Positions 31,376-40,665 of a stretch of DNA of 64,000 nt are shown one piece after another. Numbering within the stretch: position 1 is the stretch's first letter; each line of letters begins with the position of its first letter. The DNA comes from Saccharothrix sp. NRRL B-16314. Its GTDB lineage: Bacteria > Actinomycetota > Actinomycetes > Mycobacteriales > Pseudonocardiaceae. Both the position numbers and the translations under genes were made by a program. The notes beneath the pieces were generated by a model. It did not search any database. It saw only the letters and a program-made list of their open reading frames with translations, and was not told the DNA's origin. Location: contig NZ_JNXC01000034.1 in NCBI RefSeq assembly GCF_000716595.1, positions 1-64,000 on the forward strand. The letters are read 5' to 3'.

Positions 31376-32740
31376 GTGGCGAAGACAGCACGGGTGGCCA
31401 GGCCGACGTACCGGTGTGCCGAGTGCGGGCACGAGGTCGGGAAGTGGGTCGGGCGGTGCCCGGAGTGCCAGGCCTGGGGCACGGTGGAGGAGCGCGGCGT
31501 CTCGGCCGCGCCTCGGTTCCTGGCGGGCACGCCGAGCAGTGAGGCCCGGCCGATCGCCCAGGTCGACGTGGAAACCGCGCGGGCCGTGTCCACCGGCGTC
31601 GGCGAGTTGGACCGGGTGCTCGGCGGCGGGCTCGTGCCGGGCGCCGTCGTCCTGCTGGCGGGTGAGCCCGGCGTGGGCAAGTCGACCTTGCTGCTGGAGG
31701 TCGCGCACCAGTGGGCGTCGTCCGTCGGCCGCTGCCTCTACGTCACCGGTGAGGAGTCGGCGGGCCAGGTCCGGCTGCGCGCCGACCGGACCGGCAACCT
31801 GCACGACGAGATCTTCCTGGCCGCCGAGAGCGACATCTCCGCCGTCCTCGGCCAGGTCGACGCGGTCAAGCCGAGCATGCTGATCGTGGACTCCGTCCAG
31901 ACCATGTCCTCACCCGTCGTCGACGGCGTGCCGGGTGGCGTCAGCCAGGTCCGCGCCGTCACGTCCGGCCTGATCGCGGTCGCCAAGGAACGCGGGTTGC
32001 CGGTCGTCCTGGTCGGCCACGTGACCAAGGACGGCTCGGTCGCCGGCCCACGCGTGCTGGAGCACCTGGTGGACGTCGTCCTCCAGTTCGAGGGCGACCG
32101 GCACTCCAGCCTCCGCCTGCTGCGCGGCGTGAAGAACCGGTTCGGGCCGGCCGACGAGGTCGGCTGCTTCGAGCTGCGCGACGACGGCATCGCGGGCGTC
32201 GCCGACCCGTCCGGGCTGTTCCTGCACCGCCGCGACCAGGCGGTGTCCGGCACGGCCGTCACCGTCGTCGTGGAGGGCAAGCGGCCGATGCTGGGCGAGG
32301 TGCAGGCGCTGGTCGCGCCCACGGCCCTGCCCGCACCGCGGCGCGCGGTGAGCGGGCTCGACTCGGCCCGGCTGGCGATGGTGCTCGCGGTGCTGGAGAA
32401 GCGCGGCAAGGTCCCGTTGGGCAACAAGGACATCTTCACCGCCACCGTCGGCGGGATGCGGCTCACCGAACCCGCCGTCGACCTGGCGGTGGCGTTGGCG
32501 GTCGCCTCGGCCGCCACGGACCTGCCGCTGCCGCACGACCTCGTCGTCGTCGGCGAAGTCGGGCTGTCCGGTGAGCTGCGCCGCGTCAGCGGCGTCGGCC
32601 GCCGCCTCAGCGAGGCCGCCCGGCTCGGCTACACCAAGGCCCTGGTCCCGCCCGACGCCGGGCCGCTGCCCCCGGAGACGCGGGCGCTCGTCGCGCAGGA
32701 CCTGCTGGAGGCGCTGCAGCTGCTCAAGCTCATCAAGTGA
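31376..32740 (+). CDS. radA: DNA repair protein RadA
   Basis: This 454-residue branch-migration ATPase of recombination has an N-terminal zinc finger ([20 protein letters not shown]), Walker [10 protein letters not shown], the RadA-specific KNRFG motif in [11 protein letters not shown], and a C-terminal Lon-protease-like domain. GTG 31376 is preferred because the zinc finger follows at once and a -10 box lies 7 nt upstream. In most actinobacteria disA follows radA. Here a terminator follows and the next gene is on the opposite strand. Confidence 0.95.
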   Translation: MAKTARVARPTYRCAECGHEVGKWVGRCPECQAWGTVEERGVSAAPRFLAGTPSSEARPIAQVDVETARAVSTGVGELDRVLGGGLVPGAVVLLAGEPGVGKSTLLLEVAHQWASSVGRCLYVTGEESAGQVRLRADRTGNLHDEIFLAAESDISAVLGQVDAVKPSMLIVDSVQTMSSPVVDGVPGGVSQVRAVTSGLIAVAKERGLPVVLVGHVTKDGSVAGPRVLEHLVDVVLQFEGDRHSSLRLLRGVKNRFGPADEVGCFELRDDGIAGVADPSGLFLHRRDQAVSGTAVTVVVEGKRPMLGEVQALVAPTALPAPRRAVSGLDSARLAMVLAVLEKRGKVPLGNKDIFTATVGGMRLTEPAVDLAVALAVASAATDLPLPHDLVVVGEVGLSGELRRVSGVGRRLSEAARLGYTKALVPPDAGPLPPETRALVAQDLLEALQLLKLIK

Positions 32741-32771
32741 GCGCCAACGAGTAAGCGCCAACGAGTAAGCA

Positions 32772-32809
32772 CCGCGCCCGGTCCCCCAAAGCCGGGGAAC
32801 CGGGCGCGG
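32772..32809 (+). terminator. terminator-like hairpin between radA and the convergent otsB fusion gene
   Basis: CCGCGCCCGGT and CCGGGCGCGG form the outer stem and CCCC/GGGG the inner one. Just before it, GCGCCAACGAGTAA is duplicated in tandem (32742-32769). Confidence 0.65.
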
Positions 32810-32834
32810 CAGCACAAGCGGCACGACAAGAGCA

Positions 32835-35390
32835 CTACACGGTGGCCACCGCCGCGACCGAAGTCGACGCCAGCAGCTGGGCGCAGCGGATCAGGCCCAG
32901 GTGGCTGTACGCCTGCGGGTGGTTGCCCAGGGAGCGCTCCGCGATCGGGTCGTACTCCTCGGGCAGCAGACCGGTGGGCCCGGCCGCGTCCACCATCTGC
33001 GCGAACAGCTCCTCGGCCTCGGTGCGCCGCCCGGTGAGCAGGTAGGACTCGATCATCCACGCCGCGCACAGGTGGAAGCCGCCCTCGTCGCCCGGCAGGC
33101 CGTCGTCACGCCGGTACCGGTACACCGTCGACCCCGACCGCAGTTCCGCCTCGATCGCGGTCACCGTGGCCTGGAAGCGGTCGTCCGTCGGGTCGATCAG
33201 ACCCGACAGCCCGACGTGCAGCGACGCCGCGTCCAGGTCGTCACCGTCGTACGCCGTGGTGAAGGACTGCGCTTCGTCGCTCCACCCGTGCTTGAGCACG
33301 TCGGTGGAGATCGTGTCGCGCAGCACCGGCCACGACGGGTCGACGTCCCGGCCGTACGTCTCGGCCAGCCGCACCGCCCGGTCGAGGGTCACCCAGCACA
33401 TCACCTTCGAGTACACGTGGTGACGGGGAGCGTGGCGCTCCTCCCAGATGCCGTGGTCGGGCTCGTGCCACCGGCGGGCGACCGCCTCGGCCATCGCCTG
33501 CACCATCCGCCAGTCCTGGTCGGTCAGCGAACCGCGCGCGTCGGCCAGCAGCACGACCAGGTCCACCACGGGGCCGAACACGTCCAGCTGCACCTGCTGG
33601 TTCGCCAGGTTGCCGACGCGCACCGGCCGCGACCCGGCGTACCCGGGCAGCGTGTCGATGACGGCCTCGGCGCCCAGCATGGTGCCCTGCAACGTGTACA
33701 GCGGGTGCAGCCGCTCCGGGCCGGGCAGGGTCGCCAGGACCCCGTGCACCCACCCCAGGAACGCCTCCGCCTCGCCGAGCGACCCGACCGACACCAGGGC
33801 CTGTGCGGTCAGCGCCGCGTCGCGCAGCCAGCAGTACCGGTAGTCCCAGTTCCGGATGCCGCCCAGCTCCTCGGGCAGCGAGGTGGTGGCGGCGGCCATG
33901 ATCGCGCCGGTGTCGTGGTGCACCAGGCCCTTCAACGTCAACGCCGACCGCAGCACCAGGTCCGACTCGACCCGGGGCAGCTTCAGCGTCGCCGCCCAGT
34001 CCGACCAGAACGCGCCGGCCCGCGCGCGCCGCTCGGGCTCGCCCAGGGTGGCCTCGGACAGGTCGTCCGTGCCGCAGCGCAGCTCCAGCAGGATCGGCGC
34101 GCCCTCGCGGGGGCACACCACGGCGGTCGCCGTCTCCTGGATGCCGTCGGACGTGATCTGCCAGTCGACGCCCGGCGAGCGCAGCACCATCGGGTCCGAC
34201 GTGCCGACGACCCGCAGGCCGTCGCGCTCGCGCAGCAGCCGCACCGGCACCTGGCCGAACTCCGGCCGCGGCGCGAACGTGATCACCGCGTTGGTGGAGC
34301 CGGAGATGCGCCGCACCAGGTCGGTGCGGTGCGAGGCCAGCTCGTGGTCCAGGTAGTCCGTGACCAGCAGCCGCGACCAGCGGGTCTCCACGACCATCGT
34401 GCCCGGCACGTACCGCTGGCCCAGGGGCAGCGAGCCGTGCTCCGGCTTGATCGAGAAGTGGCCCGCGGCCGGTCCGCCGAGCAGGTCGGCGAACACCGCC
34501 GCCGAGTCCGGCTCCGGGTGGCACAGCCAGTTCAGCCGGGCGTCGGGGGTGAGCAGCGCCACCGAGCGCTCGTTGGCGAGCATGGTGAGCCGCTCGATCG
34601 GCACGGCCTGGTCGCCGTGCAGCCACGCCCGCCGTTCCTCCAGCAGGAACGCCAGCACGGTGGCAACGTCGACGCTCTCGTCGACGTGGTACTCGGCCAG
34701 GGTCTCGCCGTCGCCGACCTTGATGCCGACGTCCGGCCCGCTGAGTCGGGCAAACGCTTTCTCGTCGGTCACGTCGTCACCGACGAAGACCGCCGCGGTC
34801 GCCGCCGCGCGGTGCCGCAGGACGTCCAGGGCGTGGCCCTTGTCCGTCTGCACCACGGCCAGCTCGATCACGGCCTTGCCCTCGGTGACCTGCACGCCGT
34901 CCCAGGTCGACGGACCGTTGCGCACGGCCGCCAGGACTTGCTCGCCCACGGCCTGGTCCGCGCGTCGCACGTGCACCGCGATGCTCGCGGGTTTGACCTC
35001 CAGTCCGACGCCTTCGCGGCCGTCGACGATCTCTTCAAGCTCGGTTTCCAGGCGGCGGTGCAGTGATCTCGCGTCCGCGTCCAGCGCGTGCACGAAACCG
35101 ACGTCGAACTCGGATCCGTGCGAACCCACCAGGTGCACCTCGGACGGCAGCCGCGACAGCGTCGCCAGGTCGCGCAGCGCGCGCCCGGAGATCACGGCGG
35201 TCGTCGTCTCGTGCAGACCGGCCAGCGAGCGCAGCGCGCCCACCGACTCGGGCAGCGGACGGGCGTCCTCTGGGTTGGCCACGATCGGAGCCAATGTCCC
35301 GTCGTAGTCGCAGGCGACCAGCAGGCGCGGTGTGCGTGCCAGCTGCACGATCGCACGGCGAAGTTCGGCGGGGAGGGCCTCGGCGGTCAA
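32835..35390 (-). CDS. otsB: trehalose-phosphatase / GH15 glycosidase fusion
   Basis: This 851-residue two-domain protein begins with an OtsB-type HAD phosphatase (about 1-255), showing CDYDGTLAPIV and VFVGDDVTDEKAF. Residues ~270-845 form a GH15 (alpha/alpha)6 glycosidase, with RNWDYRYCWLRDAAL and the candidate catalytic glutamates in GIWEERHAPRHHVYSK and GLLPEEYDP. The first domain makes trehalose from trehalose-6-phosphate. The second is of the trehalase/glucoamylase-like type and could hydrolyse it. It is downstream of otsA on the same strand (gap 54 bp). Confidence 0.88.
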   Translation of the reverse strand: MTAEALPAELRRAIVQLARTPRLLVACDYDGTLAPIVANPEDARPLPESVGALRSLAGLHETTTAVISGRALRDLATLSRLPSEVHLVGSHGSEFDVGFVHALDADARSLHRRLETELEEIVDGREGVGLEVKPASIAVHVRRADQAVGEQVLAAVRNGPSTWDGVQVTEGKAVIELAVVQTDKGHALDVLRHRAAATAAVFVGDDVTDEKAFARLSGPDVGIKVGDGETLAEYHVDESVDVATVLAFLLEERRAWLHGDQAVPIERLTMLANERSVALLTPDARLNWLCHPEPDSAAVFADLLGGPAAGHFSIKPEHGSLPLGQRYVPGTMVVETRWSRLLVTDYLDHELASHRTDLVRRISGSTNAVITFAPRPEFGQVPVRLLRERDGLRVVGTSDPMVLRSPGVDWQITSDGIQETATAVVCPREGAPILLELRCGTDDLSEATLGEPERRARAGAFWSDWAATLKLPRVESDLVLRSALTLKGLVHHDTGAIMAAATTSLPEELGGIRNWDYRYCWLRDAALTAQALVSVGSLGEAEAFLGWVHGVLATLPGPERLHPLYTLQGTMLGAEAVIDTLPGYAGSRPVRVGNLANQQVQLDVFGPVVDLVVLLADARGSLTDQDWRMVQAMAEAVARRWHEPDHGIWEERHAPRHHVYSKVMCWVTLDRAVRLAETYGRDVDPSWPVLRDTISTDVLKHGWSDEAQSFTTAYDGDDLDAASLHVGLSGLIDPTDDRFQATVTAIEAELRSGSTVYRYRRDDGLPGDEGGFHLCAAWMIESYLLTGRRTEAEELFAQMVDAAGPTGLLPEEYDPIAERSLGNHPQAYSHLGLIRCAQLLASTSVAAVATV

Positions 35391-35444
35391 CGCCCCTCCT
35401 CAATGCTCGGTGGGACAGGTCGGGAATAACTTCTCTGAACTGAT

Positions 35445-36881
35445 TCAGATCGTGGACTGCGTGCCCAAGGCATCAAGAAACGATCGAGCCCAGCGGTCGA
35501 CGTCGTGCGTGAGGACTTGGCGGCGCAGCGCGCGCATCCTACGGCGGCCTTCGGCGGGATCCAGCGTGAGGGCGGCATCAAGCGCGTTCTTGACTCCGTC
35601 GAGATCGTGCGGATTGACCAGGAACGCACTCGTGAGTTCGGCCGCGGCACCGGCGAACTCGGAGAGCACCAGCGCGCCGCCGAGGTCGTAGCGCGTGGCG
35701 ACGTACTCCTTGCAGACGAGGTTCATCCCGTCACGCACCGGAGTGACCACCATCACGTCGGCGGCGCTCATGAACGCCGTCAGCTCGCGCCGGTTCACCG
35801 ATTGGTGCAGGTAGTGGACCACGGGGTGGCCGACGGTGGAGAACTCGCCGTTGATCCGGCCGACCGCCTGCTCGATCTCGCCCCGCATCTTCTTGTAGTG
35901 CTCGACGCGCTCGCGGCTGGGCGTCGCGAGTTGGACCATGGTGACCTCGCCGGGGTCGATGCGACCGTCGGCGAGGAGTTCGTGGAGCGCACGGAGGCGC
36001 ACGTCGATGCCTTTGGTGTAGTCGAGCCGATCAACCCCCAGCAAAATCTTCTTCGGGTTCCCGAGGTCTTCGCGAATTTGCCTCGCGTGCTTTTGCACTT
36101 CTTTGTCCCGGGCCAGCGCGTCGAGTCCGGCCGAGTCGATGGAGATCGGAAATGCCCCGACCCGGACGGTGCGGTCGCCGACCTGGACCACGCCGGGACG
36201 GGTGCGCACGCCGACCGCGCCGCGGCTCGGTTCCAGGCCGACCAGGCGGCGGGCCAGCCAGAGGAAGTTCTGCGCGCCGCCGGGCCGGTGGAAGCCGACC
36301 AGGTCCGCGCCCAGCAGCCCGCGGATGATCTCCGTGCGCCACGGCAGCTGCATGAACAGCTCCACCGGCGGGAACGGGATGTGCAGGAAGAAGCCGATCC
36401 GCAGGTCGGGCCGCAGCTCGCGGAGCATGGCCGGCACGAGTTGCAGCTGGTAGTCCTGCACCCACACGGTGGCGCCCTGCGCGGCGACCTTCGCGGTGAC
36501 GTCGGCGAACCGCTGGTTCACCCGCACGTAGGCGTTCCACCAGGTCCGGTGGAAGGCCGGCGGGGCGACCACGTCGTGGTAGAGCGGCCACAGCGTGCCG
36601 TTGGAGAAGCCCTCGTAGTAGTCGGCGACCTCGGTGGCGCTCAACGCCACCGGGTGCAGCTGGAGGCCGTCCTCCTCGAACGCGTCCACGTCGGCGTCCG
36701 CGATGCCGGGCCAGCCCACCCACGCGCCCTTGTGCGTGCGCAGGAACGGTTCGAGGGCGGTCACCAGGCCACCGGGGCTGTGCTTCCAGCGCTGCGTCCC
36801 GTCCGGCAGGCGCTCCAGGTCAACCGGTAGGCGGTTGGCCACGACCAGGAACTCCGCGCCGTTCTCGCCAATGCTGCTCAC
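35445..36881 (-). CDS. otsA: trehalose-6-phosphate synthase
   Basis: This 478-residue GT20 glycosyltransferase joins glucose from an NDP-glucose donor to glucose-6-phosphate. Motifs seen are VANRLPVDL, the [11 protein letters not shown] loop, [30 protein letters not shown] and the donor site [20 protein letters not shown] 36881 is preceded by AGGAGG at 9 nt. Together with the OtsB-GH15 gene it supplies osmoprotective trehalose. Confidence 0.95.
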   Translation of the reverse strand: MSSIGENGAEFLVVANRLPVDLERLPDGTQRWKHSPGGLVTALEPFLRTHKGAWVGWPGIADADVDAFEEDGLQLHPVALSATEVADYYEGFSNGTLWPLYHDVVAPPAFHRTWWNAYVRVNQRFADVTAKVAAQGATVWVQDYQLQLVPAMLRELRPDLRIGFFLHIPFPPVELFMQLPWRTEIIRGLLGADLVGFHRPGGAQNFLWLARRLVGLEPSRGAVGVRTRPGVVQVGDRTVRVGAFPISIDSAGLDALARDKEVQKHARQIREDLGNPKKILLGVDRLDYTKGIDVRLRALHELLADGRIDPGEVTMVQLATPSRERVEHYKKMRGEIEQAVGRINGEFSTVGHPVVHYLHQSVNRRELTAFMSAADVMVVTPVRDGMNLVCKEYVATRYDLGGALVLSEFAGAAAELTSAFLVNPHDLDGVKNALDAALTLDPAEGRRRMRALRRQVLTHDVDRWARSFLDALGTQSTI

Positions 36882-37036
36882 CGGGTAGCGCCTCCTAAGG
36901 GATTCGTCTCGCCCACCGTCGAGGTTAGTGGGAACGCGCAGGCTGGATGCCCTGTCGTCAGACCCGTCACACAGTGTTGACTTGACGAAAGTGCGTCAGG
37001 TGGGCCATCTCACGTGGAAAGCACGTGATCAGGTGT

Positions 37037-38374
37037 TCATCGTCGGGAACGGGCCGCCAGGCGACCCAGGCCGGTGCGGACCGGACGCCCCAGATGTTCA
37101 CCCAGTACGACGCCGGCCGCCAGCGCGAGCGCCGTGGCGGCGGCCAGCACGAGCGTGGACAGGCCGGCCGCGTCACCGTCGGCGGTCAGCTGGTAGAGGC
37201 CCCGGTAGATCGTCCAGCCGGGCAGCAGCGGCACCATGCCGGCCACGGCGAGCAGCAGCGGCGGCGTCCTCAGCCGGCGGCCGACGATCGTGCTGCCGAA
37301 CCCCACGACGGTGGCCGCGGCGGCGGCGCACGTGACCGTGTTGATGCCCGTGAGCGCGAGGAGCCCGTAAGTGGTGGTGCCGACCGCGCCCGCGGCGGCG
37401 GCAGTGGGGAGCGCGCGCAGCGGGGCGTAGCCGGCGAGGGCGAAGAAGGCGGACGTCGCCGCGCCCGCGGCGAACTGCATCGGGACCTCGGAGATCAGCG
37501 GGGGCAGCGGGTCGGCCATGGTGGTCGCCACGCCGAACTGGACACCCGCCCGGAGGGTGAGCGTGATGCCCGCGATCAGGCCCGCGGTGAGCAGCGCGAC
37601 TTCCATCGTCCGGCCGGCGGCGGTGACGTTGTAGCCGGTGATGGCGTCCTGCACGGTGCCGACCAGCGACAGGCCGGACAGCAGCACCACGATGCCGGTG
37701 GCGATGAGCAGGGACGGCCGCACGCTCGGCAGCAGGTCCGTCGAGTACATCGCCAACGCGACCGAGGTGGCCAGCGCGCCGCCGACGGCCTGCTGGAAGA
37801 AGAACGGCAGCGCGCGCCGGTTGAGCAGCCGCCCGACCCGGTCGATCAGCGCCGTGACGACGGCCGCCGTCACGGCGAGCACCGCGCTGCCGCCGACCAG
37901 GAACGCCACCGCGGCGGCCATGCCCGCCCACGCCAGCGTCGCCACCCAGCGCGGGTACGGGTGGTCGGCGAGGCTGATGCGGTCGATCTCGGCGTACGCG
38001 TCGAGGGCGGAGATGCCGGCTGCGGTGATCCGCCGGACCAGCCGCTCCACGGCGGCGAGGCGGGTGTAGTCGACGCTGCGGCTGCGGACGACGCGCATGG
38101 ACGTGACGGGTGCGGCGTCCGTGCCGCGGTGGCAGGCGACCGTGATCGACGTGTAGATCACGTCGACCTCGGTGTGCGGCAGCCCGTACGCGTTCGTCAC
38201 CGCCAGGATGGTGGTGGTCACGTCGTCCGCGCCCGCCCCGCCGGCCATCTGCGCCTCGCCCACCCGCAGCGCGAGGTCGAGTACGAGGTGGACGGTCGAG
38301 TCGTCCGGAAGGGACGGTCCTTCGACGGGTCGTGCCTGGACGGTGTCCTCGTGCCGCTTGCGCCACAGCCGCAC
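37037..38374 (-). CDS. thrE: ThrE-family threonine/serine exporter
   Basis: This 445-residue membrane protein has a cytoplasmic N-terminal hydrolase-like domain (ALRVGEAQMAGGAGADDV, LPHTEVDVIYTSI, DYTRLAAVERLVRRI) and ten hydrophobic helices, in the fused ThrP-ThrE architecture described in Corynebacterium ThrE. It exports threonine or serine using the proton gradient. GTG start with GGGAGG upstream. A perfect palindrome at 38472-38483 lies about 100 bp upstream and could be an operator. Confidence 0.85.
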   Translation of the reverse strand: MRLWRKRHEDTVQARPVEGPSLPDDSTVHLVLDLALRVGEAQMAGGAGADDVTTTILAVTNAYGLPHTEVDVIYTSITVACHRGTDAAPVTSMRVVRSRSVDYTRLAAVERLVRRITAAGISALDAYAEIDRISLADHPYPRWVATLAWAGMAAAVAFLVGGSAVLAVTAAVVTALIDRVGRLLNRRALPFFFQQAVGGALATSVALAMYSTDLLPSVRPSLLIATGIVVLLSGLSLVGTVQDAITGYNVTAAGRTMEVALLTAGLIAGITLTLRAGVQFGVATTMADPLPPLISEVPMQFAAGAATSAFFALAGYAPLRALPTAAAAGAVGTTTYGLLALTGINTVTCAAAAATVVGFGSTIVGRRLRTPPLLLAVAGMVPLLPGWTIYRGLYQLTADGDAAGLSTLVLAAATALALAAGVVLGEHLGRPVRTGLGRLAARSRR

Positions 38375-38471
38375 CCGGCGCCACCTCCCTCTGCTCGCGC
38401 GGACGCCACGCCGACCGTGTCACATTCGGGGCTGTGTCATGCGCCACCCCCGGAAGGGGTGCCCGGGAAGG

Positions 38472-38483
38472 GTGATCGATCAC
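38472..38483. promoter_or_regulatory. 12-bp perfect palindrome upstream of thrE
   Basis: GTGATCGATCAC is a perfect palindrome in the 282-bp gap between thrE and the tRNA gene. Its position suits a thrE operator, but no regulator is indicated. Confidence 0.3.
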
Positions 38484-38629
38484 TGTGCGTTCGGCTCTGT
38501 TGATATCGCTGGCCAGCGGCTTTAATGGTTCCCGGGACCACCCGGACGGTACCCGCGACCTCCGGACGGCCCAATGGGAGCCCACCACGAGCAGGCCGTT
38601 CGCCGCAGGTGGCACCCCCTGCGGGCGCT

Positions 38630-38635
38630 TACGAT
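38630..38635 (+). promoter_or_regulatory. -10 box of the tRNA promoter
   Basis: TACGAT ends 21 bp before the tRNA gene. The -35 region is not convincing. Confidence 0.35.
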
Positions 38636-38656
38636 GTTCCAGGTCTTCGGGCCGAT

Positions 38657-38729
38657 GCCGGTGTAGCTCAATTGGCAGAGCACTCGCCTTGTAAGCGAAA
38701 GGTTAGGGGTTCAAGTCCCCTCACCGGCT
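38657..38729 (+). tRNA. tRNA-Thr (anticodon TGT)
   Basis: A full cloverleaf folds: acceptor GCCGGTG/CACCGGC, D-arm GCTC/GAGC, anticodon loop CTTGTAA (38688-38694) and T-arm AGGGG-TTCAAGT-CCCCT. The anticodon TGT reads ACA/ACG threonine codons. The 3' CCA is not encoded. The outermost pair of the anticodon stem is a C-A mismatch (C38683 and A38699). Confidence 0.95.
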
Positions 38730-38737
38730 CAGAAGAA

Positions 38738-38768
38738 CCCCTGACCAGCCGCTACGGCCGGTCAGGGG
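38738..38768 (+). terminator. terminator-like hairpin after tRNA-Thr
   Basis: CCCCTGACC pairs with GGTCAGGGG (9 bp) 9 bp after the tRNA 3' end. Confidence 0.75.
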
Positions 38769-38813
38769 AGTGAAGTTGATCAAGACGTATCCTTGCACAG
38801 CGCTCCGCGCCAC

Positions 38814-38850
38814 GTGATCGCGGCCCACGTCGGCCGTGGGCCGCGATCAC
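38814..38850 (-). terminator. terminator-like hairpin of the VWA gene
   Basis: A perfect 16-bp stem (38814-38829 with 38835-38850) with a 5-nt loop lies 27 bp past the minus-strand stop at 38878. Confidence 0.8.
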
Positions 38851-38877
38851 CGTGGAGGACTTGCCGGTGGCGCGGGA

Positions 38878-40491
38878 CTACTCGCGGTCGATCTGGACCT
38901 CGTAGGCGACGCCCCCTTGGTCCTCGCCCTCGAACGACTGCACGACGTGCGTCAGGAACTCGCCCGCCGCTCCGGACGTGAAGGTGAGCTCCGTCTGGAA
39001 GCGCTCACCCGGGTTGATCAGCAGACCCCGGAGCGCCGCGCGTTGCGTGTCGACCTGGACCTGCGTCTCGCCGACCTGCTTCACGCCCTCGCCTTGGCCG
39101 CCACCGGCGCGCCAGCGCTCGAACAGGCGCGGGCCGAGGTCGATCACCACGGTGCCCGGCAACGGCTTCACGCCGGTGATCAGCAGGTCGGACTTGACCT
39201 GCCTGCCGGTCGCGTTGCCCAGCGTGAACCAGGACTTCACCGGCTCCAGCACCTTGCCGCGCACGGTCTGGACGTTGCGCCACGCGATGTTGTTGTTGTT
39301 CTTCGCGTTGAGCGCCGTGTTCGGGCCCTCGGCGAACGTCATCGGGTCGGTCGCCGACACCCAGCGCGCCAGCAGGCAGAAGTGGCCGGGCCCGGGGATG
39401 TTGCTCCACGGGATCTTGACCACGGTCACGCCCGCGGGCACCGACACCGACTGCTGGCCGATGTAGACCCAGTCGCCGTTGGTGGCGTTGTCCCACGTCG
39501 TCGAGCCGCCCGCGGGGGTGCGGTAGAGCTTGAGCGTGCCCAGGCCCGTGCCGCTGCCGTACGGGCCGGGGTTGTGCAGCCGCACGTGGACGTAGTTCGT
39601 CGCGCCCACGACCGGCTGGATGCCGGCGCAGTCGGCCAGGGTCGGGCACACCTTGATGTCGGGGCTCTGCCACACCGAGCCGTTCGGGTTCGGCTCGACG
39701 CCCGTGTCCGTCGGCTGGTCGTGCATGAACACGTCGGTCTGCCGGCAGTCCGCGAGGAACTGCTGGATCGCCGTCGCCGTGCCCGCGCCGTTGGCCGACG
39801 CCTGCACGAACGCCCCACCGGTCGTGGTCGCGTAGTTCTGCATGATCGGGACGATCACGGAGCTGTTGGCGGACGACGTCGGCACGTACACCGACGAGAT
39901 CTTGATCCCGGCCGCCAGCGCCTGGTTCGCCCTGGTCGCCGCGTTCGACACGTCCACCGGGGCGTGGACGTCGTCGAAGCCGCCGGGCCGCGCGTCGGTG
40001 ACCAGCACGACGAACTTCGTCGCGTTGGACCGCCACACCCCGTTGAAGGCGATGTTCTGCGGCCGTCCGACGGCCGACAGGTTGTTCACCACCGTGTTCA
40101 ACGCCTCGTCGGAGGCTTCCGGCTCCATGCCGCCGCCACCGGCGGCGAGCGTGTTGGTGATGTAGTTGGTCACCGGCGCCGCGTTGCCGACGGCGAGGTT
40201 GGTGTGGACGGTGATGTTGTCCTTGAACGTCACCAGGCCGAGCTGGTAGTCGCCGCCCGACGCGGCGACCACGTCGCTGACGATCGAGTTGATGCCGGCC
40301 TTCAAGTTGGTGATCGCGCCGCCCATGCTGCCGGTGTCGTCGAGGACGAACGCGACGTCGAGCGGACCGCAGCGGGTGGCCGCCGCGGGTGCGGGAGCGG
40401 GCGCCGCGATCGAGGCGGGGGTGAGTTGGACGGTGGAGAGAGCCATCACGGCGACGGCTAACAGCGCGCCGCGTCTGTGCGAAATTCGCAT
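38878..40491 (-). CDS. secreted von Willebrand factor A domain protein
   Basis: This 537-residue protein has a Sec signal peptide (LLAVAVMALSTVQLTPASIAAPA) and a VWA domain starting LDVAFVLDDTGSMGGAI. The metal-ion-dependent adhesion site is DDTGSM, a D-x-T-G-S variant of D-x-S-x-S, with a later Thr/Asp in VVLVTDARPGGFDDVHA. The second half (about 270-537) is beta-rich, ends at QIDRE and contains four cysteines; it looks like an adhesion or glycan-facing domain but matches no family I can name. No sortase motif or C-terminal helix is present, so it is probably released. The terminator lies just downstream. Confidence 0.78.
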   Translation of the reverse strand: MRISHRRGALLAVAVMALSTVQLTPASIAAPAPAPAAATRCGPLDVAFVLDDTGSMGGAITNLKAGINSIVSDVVAASGGDYQLGLVTFKDNITVHTNLAVGNAAPVTNYITNTLAAGGGGMEPEASDEALNTVVNNLSAVGRPQNIAFNGVWRSNATKFVVLVTDARPGGFDDVHAPVDVSNAATRANQALAAGIKISSVYVPTSSANSSVIVPIMQNYATTTGGAFVQASANGAGTATAIQQFLADCRQTDVFMHDQPTDTGVEPNPNGSVWQSPDIKVCPTLADCAGIQPVVGATNYVHVRLHNPGPYGSGTGLGTLKLYRTPAGGSTTWDNATNGDWVYIGQQSVSVPAGVTVVKIPWSNIPGPGHFCLLARWVSATDPMTFAEGPNTALNAKNNNNIAWRNVQTVRGKVLEPVKSWFTLGNATGRQVKSDLLITGVKPLPGTVVIDLGPRLFERWRAGGGQGEGVKQVGETQVQVDTQRAALRGLLINPGERFQTELTFTSGAAGEFLTHVVQSFEGEDQGGVAYEVQIDRE

Positions 40492-40665
40492 TCCGTTGAT
40501 CTCTTCTCGCTCGTGCTGCCGGGCATCGGGGCCCGGATGCCCGAACAGCGTCGTTCGCGCATGTCAGACGGATGGCGCAACCACGTCCCGAGTACGGTCC
40601 GATAAGAGCAACTTGTCGGGAGTCCTTGTCCGGCAATCGGCAGTAGCGCGTGCGACGCTGGGGAT

